Shown here in pieces: positions 1-4,113 of a stretch of 6,116 nucleotides of DNA. How positions within the stretch are numbered: position 1 is the stretch's first letter; each line of letters starts with the position of its first letter. The stretch is from an uncultured Fretibacterium sp. (GTDB lineage: Bacteria; Synergistota; Synergistia; Synergistales; Aminobacteriaceae). The stretch is from the NCBI GenBank assembly GCA_937892105.1, contig CALAUZ010000219.1:1-6116 (forward strand), written 5' to 3'. The notes below the pieces were generated by a model. It searched no databases. It saw nothing but the letters and a program-made list of their open reading frames with translations, and was not told the origin of the DNA. The translations under genes and the position numbers were made by a program.

Positions 1-105
1 ATTTCTGGCATTGGCTGAAGAAAAGAAGCACTGATTTACTTCCATATTTTCAAAACTTTGATGATATTATTTATTCTATTTTTAAACTTCTTTGACTATA
101 ATATA
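1..105 (+). mobile_element. 3' end of an IS630-family transposase gene (partial, enters from the left)
   Basis: The reading frame beginning at base 3 is open from the window edge to a TGA at 93-95 and encodes about 30 residues. They contain FWHWLKKR followed by LLPYFQNFDD. From knowledge of the family, IS630/Tc1-mariner-like DDE transposases end with a segment of the form NPIE-x-FW-x-WLK-(K/R)-R, then a leucine- and aspartate-containing helix and a short tail; the visible piece fits the part just after the catalytic Glu. The DDE residues themselves lie outside the window. Sequence resembling a Y-family polymerase resumes about ten bases after the stop, and IS630 elements insert at TA, of which several occur at 97-105. 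The exact IS end is therefore probably within 97-105, but the matching terminal inverted repeat is off the window. The alternative is an unrelated C-terminus. Confidence 0.5.
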
Positions 106-495
106 AAAAGCATCACACGATCTTGCAGTGGCGAGAATACAAACCGTGCCTATGAAATTTTCATTACGGCGTTTAGTTTGTTTGATCACCTGAAGGAAAT
201 ACAGACAGCTGGCTTTCGTGAAATGAGGCATGATGTGAAGCAAATAGATACGAGAACTGTGAATGTACCGATCCGGCTCATCGGGATCAGTCTGCAAAAT
301 TTAAGTTTCTCAGGCAGCCGTCAATTGACGTTCGATGATGTATATGGAAATCGGGAGCAACTGATGCGGAGGCGTTGGGAAAACGCGCTGATGAACTTGG
401 AGCGCAAGTACGGAATGAAAATTACGACCGACAGGCGCGTCGATTTGTACGAAGCTATTGAAGTTATGGAAGAATTTGTTCTAGAACACGGCTAA
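58..495 (+). pseudogene. C-terminal fragment of a Y-family DNA polymerase (UmuC/DinB type)
   Basis: The conceptual product contains SITRS (residues ~18-22), PIRLIGISLQNL (71-82) and QLTFDD (89-94), then a helix with ERKYGMKIT. This is the pattern of the little-finger domain and tail of Y-family (ImpB/MucB/SamB, DinB/UmuC) polymerases; the QLTF stretch also resembles a beta-clamp binding peptide. The catalytic palm and fingers domains are absent. The frame is open only from base 19, and the first ~15 residues (hydrophobic MMILFILFLNFF) come from the abutting IS630-like DNA in another frame, not from the polymerase. No Shine-Dalgarno precedes the ATG codons at 58 or 61, so the fragment is probably not translated as an independent gene. 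Polymerase-like sequence begins at roughly 103-108. An intact polymerase would have performed error-prone lesion bypass, as mobile-element copies often do in SOS mutagenesis; here it is inferred to be inactivated by insertion. Confidence 0.7.
477..488. promoter_or_regulatory. 12-bp perfect palindrome TGTTCTAGAACA, possible operator
   Basis: TGTTCTAGAACA is identical on both strands. It overlaps the last codons of the polymerase fragment and covers the place where a -35 element would sit for the extended -10 at 500-508. That position suits a repressor operator. It does not match the Bacillota LexA box (CGAAC-N4-GTTCG), because the half-sites are inverted relative to it. It may be chance, since it lies within former coding sequence. 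Confidence 0.25.
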
Positions 496-499
496 AGAC

Positions 500-508
500 T
501 GTTAAAAT
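500..508 (+). promoter_or_regulatory. Extended -10 promoter for the 535-795 ORF
   Basis: TGTTAAAAT fits the extended -10 form TG-N-TANAAT, with -10 at 503-508. No TTGACA-like -35 lies 16-18 bp upstream; that space is taken by the palindrome at 477-488. The predicted transcript start is near 515, which leaves about 20 bases before the ATG at 535 and includes the purine-rich GGAAGAAG at 520-527. Confidence 0.4.
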
Positions 509-534
509 ATAGCAATAATGGAAGAAGCGATAGA

Positions 535-795
535 ATGAATAAATTTGGGTCTAAAAAGAGATTTTTCAAGGAAGATAACTGGAAGCAGACGCAAAGCATA
601 GTGTCTATGTTGCCACAGGATATTCAATCAGGACAACGGGCGAGACAATGGGACGAACCGCGCGACAGGCAGTATGATAGATATCATCGTTACAGAAAGC
701 CGCGTACTGATTTCTCAGACGAAGAAAAAGCCAGCATTATGCGTCGTGTAAGTCTGGTTGGAGCTGAACGCGCAGCGGAAGAAGTTGGTACATAA
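535..795 (+). CDS. Small basic protein ending in a truncated helix-turn-helix
   Basis: The 86-residue product is not assignable to a named family. Its N-terminal half is charged, with an Arg/Tyr/Asp-rich stretch (about residues 35-57, including QWDEPRDRQYDRYHRYRK). Residues 59-85 (DFSDEEKASIMRR, then VGAERAAEEVG) align with the first two helices of the HTH proteins encoded at 2339-2941 and 3099-3509, but a TAA at 793-795 stops it where the recognition helix should start. After the stop, the same frame continues with KKVIMSLLNEI, which fits the spacing of the missing helix. The gene may therefore be the 5' half of an interrupted HTH gene running to 1098. The ATG at 535 is favoured by GGAAG (520-524) or AGAAG (523-527) upstream. 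A DNA-binding role is inferred for the unbroken form; as it stands the HTH is incomplete. Confidence 0.55.
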   Translation: MNKFGSKKRFFKEDNWKQTQSIVSMLPQDIQSGQRARQWDEPRDRQYDRYHRYRKPRTDFSDEEKASIMRRVSLVGAERAAEEVGT

Positions 796-807
796 AAGAA
801 AGTCATC

Positions 808-1098
808 ATGTCGTTGCTTAACGAAATTGATGAAAATATTTCCCAACTGAATTCTGAATGGGAAAAAGACGCATATTCTAAAGATACTGGCGGCAGCGAG
901 GAAAAAGAGAATCAGGCTGTAATAAGCGTTCAAAACGCAGATAGTGATCAAGAAGCTACATTAGCGTCGGCTTCCTTATTGCCATCTTCAGAAGAAAATA
1001 GAAGCCATCATACAGAGCAAAGCATGGGCATAAACACAGTTGATAACGCAATTGATAGCACAATTTCTACCCCAAATGGTCAGAAGAGGGAAAAATAA
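808..1098 (+). CDS. Hypothetical acidic, low-complexity protein (possible 3' half of the broken HTH gene)
   Basis: The 96-residue product has no recognisable fold. It begins with a helix-like segment (MSLLNEIDENISQLNSEWEK) and continues as Ser/Glu/Asn-rich, probably disordered sequence with no membrane segment or signal peptide. It is in the same frame as 535-795 and separated from it only by TAA plus four codons (AAG AAA GTC ATC), with just an AAGAAAG purine run upstream of the ATG as a weak ribosome binding site. Two readings are possible. It is either a separate small gene translated by reinitiation, or the C-terminal portion of a single ~187-codon gene with a nonsense codon inside the HTH. 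The second matches the architecture of the 200-residue protein at 2339-2941, an HTH followed by a low-complexity tail. It ends 63 bp before parB on the same strand. Confidence 0.45.
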   Translation: MSLLNEIDENISQLNSEWEKDAYSKDTGGSEEKENQAVISVQNADSDQEATLASASLLPSSEENRSHHTEQSMGINTVDNAIDSTISTPNGQKREK

Positions 1099-1119
1099 AA
1101 CTATCAGAATAGCAACGCA

Positions 1120-1128
1120 TGTTATAAT
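1120..1128 (+). promoter_or_regulatory. Extended -10 promoter of parB
   Basis: TGTTATAAT is a perfect extended -10 (TG-N-TATAAT). No good -35 hexamer is seen around 1100-1105. The predicted transcription start is near 1135, giving a ~27-base leader that contains the GGAGG at 1149-1153. ParB can thus be expressed independently of the broken genes upstream. Confidence 0.6.
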
Positions 1129-1148
1129 GACAAAAATAATTCTCGCAT

Positions 1149-1153
1149 GGAGG
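1149..1153 (+). promoter_or_regulatory. Shine-Dalgarno GGAGG that fixes the parB start at 1162
   Basis: GGAGG is followed by an 8-base spacer and the ATG at 1162. An in-frame ATG at 1147 overlaps this motif and has no ribosome binding site of its own, so 1162 is the better start. Confidence 0.7.
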
Positions 1154-1161
1154 CAAAATCT

Positions 1162-2154
1162 ATGAAATCAAAATCGCAAGTTTCGAGCGTTACATCTCCC
1201 CTTTACCAGGATACGCGGGCGAAGAAAGTCAAAATTAGCCAGTTTGTTCCTTTTGACAAGCATCCGTTCCGGATGCCAGACAAAGACAGCACCGAAATGC
1301 AGAAATTGATTTCCAGCATAGAGAAAGAAGGATTATTGAATCCGCCGATTGTAAGAAGAATTAATGCTACGACTAATATGCCGAACATTTCAAGTTCTTC
1401 AGAAAATGCCGAAGTCGCATCAGGTGCGGCTGACGTTGCCGCCGAAAATATGGCTGAGAATGTGGCTAACTCAAGCACTACCGCCAGCGTCCCAGATGAA
1501 ATCTATCAGATTGTCTGTGGGCACAGGCGTATCGAAGCATGTAAAGCACTAGGCTATAAAGATGTTCTTGTGAGGATAGTTGAATTTGCTGATGATGATG
1601 GCGCAACGCTTGCTATGATCAGCTCTAATGTTCAGCGAGAAAGAATTGAAATTCCAGAACGTGTCAGGGCTTGCAGTTTAATGTATGAGGCTAAGAAACA
1701 TCAGGGCGTAGCAAGAAGCGAAGAAGGAAAAACAACAAGGGCATATGTCGGTAAAATCTGGAATGTGAGCGGTACAACTGTAGAAAGATTTTTGAAGCTG
1801 GCCGCGCTTTCTGACGGTCTGCTTGACCTAATTGGCAGAAAGAAAATCACGTCTATAGTCGGCATGGAAATAGCTGATATGTCTCAAAATATGCAGGACT
1901 TGATGGAGAGTGTCCTTTTCGAGAATAAGAACTTGAAACCCACGCTTCAACAGGCGAAAGCAATTAGAGCCCAAGGCGAGATGACAAGGGAAGAAGTTAT
2001 CGCACTGCTTCAGCGGGAAGAAAAGCCAGCTCCTAAGAAACTTGCCATTAGGTTTTCTTCAGATGAGCTTAGTAAGCTTCTCCCTGAAGAAGAAAATCCT
2101 ACAGAAGAACGAATCAAGGCGTTTATATTTGAGCGTTTGGGCATTGCTCTTTAA
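1162..2154 (+). CDS. ParB/RepB/Spo0J-family partition protein with a low-complexity insertion
   Basis: The 330-residue product carries the ParB N-terminal nuclease/CTPase-type domain. It has KISQFVPFDKHPFRM (24-38), SIEKEGLLNPPIVRRI (52-67), the GHRR-IEA box (120-126, equivalent to GERRxRA) and NVQRERIEIPERVRA (156-170, equivalent to the ENxQR box). An HTH follows at about 191-216 (TTRAYVGKIWNVSGTTVERF). In the family these bind CTP and a centromere-like parS site and form sliding clamps for DNA segregation; plasmid and ICE versions also act as regulators. The oddity is residues ~68-112, an Ala/Ser/Asn-rich stretch inserted where most relatives have only a short turn between PIVVR and the GERR box. 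The C-terminus has a charged tail (AIRFSSDELSKLL, 295-307). No ParA gene is adjacent, so it is orphan within this window. It has its own promoter, and a TCACGTGA palindrome lies 16 bp past its stop. An ICE or plasmid ParB is more likely than the chromosomal Spo0J. Confidence 0.88.
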   Translation: MKSKSQVSSVTSPLYQDTRAKKVKISQFVPFDKHPFRMPDKDSTEMQKLISSIEKEGLLNPPIVRRINATTNMPNISSSSENAEVASGAADVAAENMAENVANSSTTASVPDEIYQIVCGHRRIEACKALGYKDVLVRIVEFADDDGATLAMISSNVQRERIEIPERVRACSLMYEAKKHQGVARSEEGKTTRAYVGKIWNVSGTTVERFLKLAALSDGLLDLIGRKKITSIVGMEIADMSQNMQDLMESVLFENKNLKPTLQQAKAIRAQGEMTREEVIALLQREEKPAPKKLAIRFSSDELSKLLPEEENPTEERIKAFIFERLGIAL

Positions 2155-2170
2155 TAAGGAATTACAGTCA

Positions 2171-2178
2171 TCACGTGA
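2171..2178. promoter_or_regulatory. Possible parS-like site, TCACGTGA palindrome
   Basis: TCACGTGA is an 8-bp perfect palindrome and is the central core of the canonical parS consensus TGTTTCACGTGAAACA. The outer arms here do not match that consensus. It lies 16 bp after the parB stop codon and is the only CACGTG I found in the window. Being recognised by the adjacent ParB is inference. Confidence 0.3.
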
Positions 2179-2187
2179 CTTAAAGTA

Positions 2188-2226
2188 TTGACATGCGGGG
2201 CGAAGAATGAGAATGTCAGATTTTTT
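2188..2226 (+). terminator. Candidate intrinsic terminator of parB
   Basis: TGACAT (2189-2194) can pair with ATGTCA (2213-2218), with an extra T-G wobble pair at the base, and a run of six T follows at 2221-2226. The loop is long (18 bases) and the stem is AT-rich, so the call is only moderate. The position, 34 bp after the stop and before a convergent gene, suits it. Confidence 0.35.
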
Positions 2227-2285
2227 GTGTAAATGAAATCCGAAACTCAGTATTTGCAAGACTGCAATTTTCTAATTACACAAAA
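2223..2285. repeat. 10-bp inverted repeat enclosing a smaller hairpin, between convergent genes
   Basis: TTTTGTGTAA at 2223-2232 is the exact inverse complement of TTACACAAAA at 2276-2285. Inside lies a shorter stem, TTGCA (2254-2258) and TGCAA (2263-2267), with a 4-base loop and TTTTC after it. The whole structure sits between the convergent parB and the HTH/coiled-coil gene. It may act as a bidirectional terminator; the outer left arm carries the T run of the parB terminator. Other roles cannot be excluded. Confidence 0.4.
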
Positions 2286-2338
2286 TTTGAGACACACTCG
2301 CGAAGAACATCATTTATCCCCGCCCTCACGTCTCCTGC

Positions 2339-2941
2339 TCACATCAAGCTCGTCATTGCTGACTTTAGCTTCTCTATCTCTGCTGTCATCGTTGAGATTT
2401 TCTCCTTAAGAATAGCGTTCTCGATAAGGAGTGCTTGATTTTCATCACGTTGCTCTGATGACTTAAGCGCATTGATAGACACGGTTTTTTGTGCTTTTGG
2501 TACTTTGGGTTCAGGTGTCTTCTTCGCTTCAGTCGGCTCAACAGATTTAACTGGCTCTGTTGATTCAGTGGGCGTATTTTTCAGAGCGACTTCTTCCTTT
2601 CGATGAGATTTACGCTTAGTAGCCTGTGTCTGATTTGTTGTCTGCTCTGTATGCGTCTGAGCCACTGGTTGTTCAGATGATTGTTCAGACTTGGCAGACG
2701 ATTTCTTTTTCTCTTGATGAAGCCAGTAATAAATGATGCTGGCACTTACGCCAATTTCACGGGCGACTTTTGTTGCACCGACTTCTTTAGCTAGTTCTAT
2801 GATCGTTGCTCTTTCTTCTTTAGTGAAGCTCCTTGAGCCTTTCGAGTCCTGCGAGGCATTGGCTTCCTCTGGATTATCTTCTGCTGGAACTTCATTTGCT
2901 ATATCTGCGGTCGAAGTTGCTACTACTTCTTCTATATCCAT
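2339..2941 (-). CDS. HTH protein with low-complexity linker and C-terminal coiled coil
   Basis: The 200-residue product starts with an acidic segment (residues 1-35). A transposase-like helix-turn-helix follows at about 39-74, with SFTKEERATIIELAKEVGA and then GVSASIIYYWL. Next is a Ser/Thr/Pro/Lys/Glu-rich probably disordered linker (about 80-155), and finally a leucine-heptad coiled coil (about 163-198, ending in EIEKLKSAM). The HTH resembles those of IS-encoded or small accessory DNA-binding proteins; no catalytic domain follows, so a transposase function is not supported. The coiled coil suggests oligomerisation. It aligns with the HTH at 3099-3509 and with the interrupted one at 535-795. 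It is convergent with parB and divergent from 3099-3509. The ATG at 2941 has poor support: the nearest AGG is 15 bases upstream, and no better in-frame start exists. A regulator or nucleoid-type DNA-binding protein of the element is the most cautious reading; no named family is recognised. Confidence 0.7.
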   Translation of the reverse strand: MDIEEVVATSTADIANEVPAEDNPEEANASQDSKGSRSFTKEERATIIELAKEVGATKVAREIGVSASIIYYWLHQEKKKSSAKSEQSSEQPVAQTHTEQTTNQTQATKRKSHRKEEVALKNTPTESTEPVKSVEPTEAKKTPEPKVPKAQKTVSINALKSSEQRDENQALLIENAILKEKISTMTAEIEKLKSAMTSLM

Positions 2942-2976
2942 GATGTCAGTAATGTACCTTTCTTTTTTTTAGTTTA

Positions 2977-2985
2977 ATTCTAACA
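2977..2985 (-). promoter_or_regulatory. Extended -10 promoter for the minus-strand HTH/coiled-coil gene
   Basis: On the minus strand TGTTAGAAT (2985 down to 2977) matches TG-N-TANAAT, with one change from TATAAT. No clear -35 is present. The predicted start near 2970 gives a ~29-base leader that includes an A-rich GAAAGG stretch. Confidence 0.4.
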
Positions 2986-3006
2986 CAACAGACAGATGTA
3001 TGGATA

Positions 3007-3032
3007 ATTGTTATAAAGCATTTTATTGTTAT
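3007..3032 (+). repeat. Two direct copies of ATTGTTAT, 18 bp apart
   Basis: ATTGTTAT occurs at 3007-3014 and 3025-3032 in the divergent intergenic region between two HTH genes, upstream of both promoters. Iterated short repeats in such a place could be operator sites for one of the flanking HTH proteins. The motif is AT-rich in an AT-rich region, so chance is a real possibility. Confidence 0.25.
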
Positions 3033-3061
3033 GGAAAATAAAAGTCCGTATTCATCGTATT

Positions 3062-3091
3062 TTGGCAGGAAATCGGCGCATGTGATAAAAT
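3062..3091 (+). promoter_or_regulatory. Promoter for 3099-3785 placing transcription start at the ATG
   Basis: A -35-like TTGGCA (3062-3067) is followed by an 18-base spacer and the -10 TAAAAT (3086-3091), which is also an extended -10 (TGATAAAAT, 3083-3091). A start 6-8 bases after the -10 falls at about 3097-3099, on or just before the ATG at 3099. This suggests a leaderless mRNA, in keeping with the absence of a Shine-Dalgarno before 3099. Confidence 0.5.
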
Positions 3092-3098
3092 AATAATC

Positions 3099-3509
3099 AT
3101 GATGGAAATTAATAAATTTCAAGCTGGACTTAATGGACTACCACCTATTAAGAACCAGTATAATGAAAACGAGAAGAAATTAATAGCAGAAGCGGCAGAT
3201 AAGTACGGGGCAAGAAATGTGGCTAATGCCTATGGCCTGAAATGGCAGACGGTTGTTGCTTGGAAGAAGCATTATGGTAATAAGGCCAAGCCCAACCTCA
3301 AGAAGCGGAAGAAATCAGAGATAAGAATTGTAATTCAATCCCCGACAGGGCAGGAAGTAATAGTGAATGAGCTTCTTGAAAAAGTCAGTGAAGCTGCTAA
3401 AGCTGTTGGGGCTACTGGAACAGCGGTTGATACTGTGTATATTCGAGCTGATGAGGGCAAGGCTTACTGGGTTCGAGAAAATGAGAACGGCGCAGTTGAA
3501 CTGTGGTAA
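3099..3509 (+). CDS. HTH protein with a DUF6465-like C-terminal domain
   Basis: The 136-residue product has an HTH at about residues 24-58 (ENEKKLIAEAADKYGARNVA, then GLKWQTVVAWKKHY) and a basic linker (KPNLKKRKK, 65-72). The C-terminal domain at about 74-136 begins EIRIVIQSPTGQEVIVNELL and closes with VYIRADEGKAYWV and AVELW. That C-terminal pattern, a beta strand, a helix, then VYVKPEE-x-AYYV and a final hydrophobic-Asp/Glu-Leu-aromatic end, is how I remember DUF6465, a small domain of unknown function in Bacillota. The match is from memory and not searched. The HTH is related to those at 2339-2941 and 535-795. The stop at 3507-3509 is 18 bp before the acetyltransferase gene, so the two are probably co-transcribed. 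No Shine-Dalgarno precedes the tandem ATG codons at 3099 and 3102; see the promoter entry. A DNA-binding regulatory role is inferred. Confidence 0.75.
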   Translation: MMEINKFQAGLNGLPPIKNQYNENEKKLIAEAADKYGARNVANAYGLKWQTVVAWKKHYGNKAKPNLKKRKKSEIRIVIQSPTGQEVIVNELLEKVSEAAKAVGATGTAVDTVYIRADEGKAYWVRENENGAVELW

Positions 3510-3527
3510 TAATTATAGAGAGGCATC

Positions 3528-3785
3528 ATGAAAATAGAACGCAACAGAATTTTTCAAGAAGATGAAGCTGGGCGAGTCATTGCGGAGATAACTTTTCCTG
3601 AAACTTCGCCAGGTGTATTCGTAATCGATCACACCTTTGTCGATTCAAGTCTCAGGGGACAAGGCATAGCATCGAAATTAGTTCAGGCGGCAGTCGATGA
3701 GATTAAGAAGCGAGGCGGGCAAGTTAAGGCCACATGTTCATACGCCGCGAAATGGTTAAGCGAACACACGGAACACACAGAATAA
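3528..3785 (+). CDS. Small GNAT-type N-acetyltransferase (YidJ/YjdJ-like)
   Basis: The 85-residue product matches the compact acetyltransferase family typified by E. coli YjdJ and human GTLF3B (GCN5-related N-acetyltransferase, Acetyltransf_CG). It has an N-terminal beta-hairpin region (RIFQEDEAGRVIAEITF), then FVIDHTFVDSSLRGQGIASKL (31-51) holding the acetyl-CoA pyrophosphate-binding RGQGIA loop. A helix follows, and the conserved KATCSYAAKWLSEH end (67-80). Its length is normal for this minimal family. Members are expected to bind acetyl-CoA, but their substrate is generally unknown. GAGAGG at 3518-3523 provides a ribosome binding site with a short 4-base spacer. It follows the HTH/DUF6465 gene by 18 bp, so it is likely the second gene of that operon. 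The last codons carry a tandem 9-base repeat encoding EHT twice. Confidence 0.85.
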   Translation: MKIERNRIFQEDEAGRVIAEITFPETSPGVFVIDHTFVDSSLRGQGIASKLVQAAVDEIKKRGGQVKATCSYAAKWLSEHTEHTE

Positions 3786-3789
3786 TGTT

Positions 3790-3810
3790 AAATTGCTTCA
3801 ATTTTTCTTT
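3790..3810 (+). terminator. Weak terminator-like hairpin after the acetyltransferase gene
   Basis: AAATTG (3790-3795) pairs with CAATTT (3799-3804) across a 3-base loop and is followed by TTCTTT. The stem is short and AT-rich. The position, 5 bp after the stop codon, is its main support. Confidence 0.3.
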
Positions 3811-3890
3811 ATTACCGTACGGGATTTTGGGTATCAAGGCGTTACGGTTTGAGACTGAATTGAGGATAAATCCCGTTGTTGTCCACAGTT

Positions 3891-4004
3891 ATGGCAAAAA
3901 CGCAGAAACAGTCAGTCGCCGAAGTCTTGAGAATTTTTATTGCCGCCGGCGATTTTCGAGATACTGATTGCTGTACGGCTGTATGGTCTTGCGGTAGAGA
4001 ATAA
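3891..4004 (+). CDS. Possible small ORF of 37 codons (doubtful)
   Basis: ATG at 3891 opens a 37-residue frame ending in TAA at 4002-4004. The composition is protein-like: a Lys/Gln-rich start (MAKTQKQSVAEV), an amphipathic helix-like middle (LRIFIAAGDFRDTD) and a Cys-containing end (CCTAVWSCGRE). There is no good ribosome binding site, since a GAGG-like stretch is about 20 bases too far upstream. No family is recognised. It could be a small protein, the start of a decayed longer gene, or chance. Confidence 0.22.
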   Translation: MAKTQKQSVAEVLRIFIAAGDFRDTDCCTAVWSCGRE

Positions 4005-4043
4005 TTTATATGTATTTTGCGATGGGAAAACACAACAATATAA

Positions 4044-4069
4044 ATGGGAGTCTGTGCATCGACTCCCAT
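4044..4069 (-). terminator. Intrinsic terminator of the Rpn-family gene
   Basis: Read on the minus strand, ATGGGAGTC (4069-4061) and GACTCCCAT (4052-4044) form a perfect 9-bp stem with an 8-base loop, followed by a T-rich tract (TTATATTGTTGTGTTTT). It begins 40 bases after the Rpn stop codon. On the plus strand no T-run follows, so it works in the minus direction only. Confidence 0.7.
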
Positions 4070-4087
4070 GTGCCATTCTGCGTGTTA

Positions 4088-4113
4088 TTAGCTGTTATTC
4101 TTTAGCTGTTATT
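4088..4113. repeat. Two copies of TTAGCTGTTATT with a 14-bp period at the Rpn gene end
   Basis: TTAGCTGTTATT occurs at 4088-4099 and 4102-4113, and a partial third unit (TGTTATTA) lies at 4083-4090. The second copy covers the Rpn stop codon. It looks like a small tandem duplication by slippage; no function is evident. Confidence 0.45.

Larger units (their letters stand above)
3786..4108. other. 323-bp region without a confident gene
   Basis: This stretch lies between the convergent acetyltransferase and Rpn genes. It contains a weak hairpin at 3790-3810, a possible 37-codon ORF at 3891-4004, the terminator of the Rpn gene at 4044-4069 and a short 14-bp-period repeat at 4088-4113. Longer frames on either strand are biased, carry no recognisable domain and run antisense into the Rpn gene, so I do not call them. 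Confidence 0.5.

Noticed and set aside
1203..1478. Minus-strand open frame with a hydrophobic segment
   Set aside because: It lies entirely antisense to parB motifs and has no start signals.
2733..2972. Plus-strand open frame with a hydrophobic, alanine/serine-rich product
   Set aside because: It is the complement of the 2339-2941 gene. The apparent membrane-like composition comes from reading Glu/Lys-rich codons on the opposite strand.
3761..3782. Tandem 9-base repeat (GAACACAC-) at the acetyltransferase end
   Set aside because: Only two copies encoding EHT-EHT; too short for a CRISPR or iteron and best seen as slippage in the tail of the gene.
3879..3887. TTGTCCACA, one mismatch from a DnaA box
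   Set aside because: It is a single isolated site with no cluster of boxes and no adjacent AT-rich unwinding element or replication initiator gene.
3734..3967. Plus-strand open frame of 77 codons overlapping the acetyltransferase end
   Set aside because: It begins inside the acetyltransferase gene in another frame, shows no domain, and runs through a terminator-like hairpin.
3842..4069. Minus-strand open frame of 75 codons
   Set aside because: Its composition is not protein-like, there is no ribosome binding site, and its start overlaps the Rpn terminator stem.
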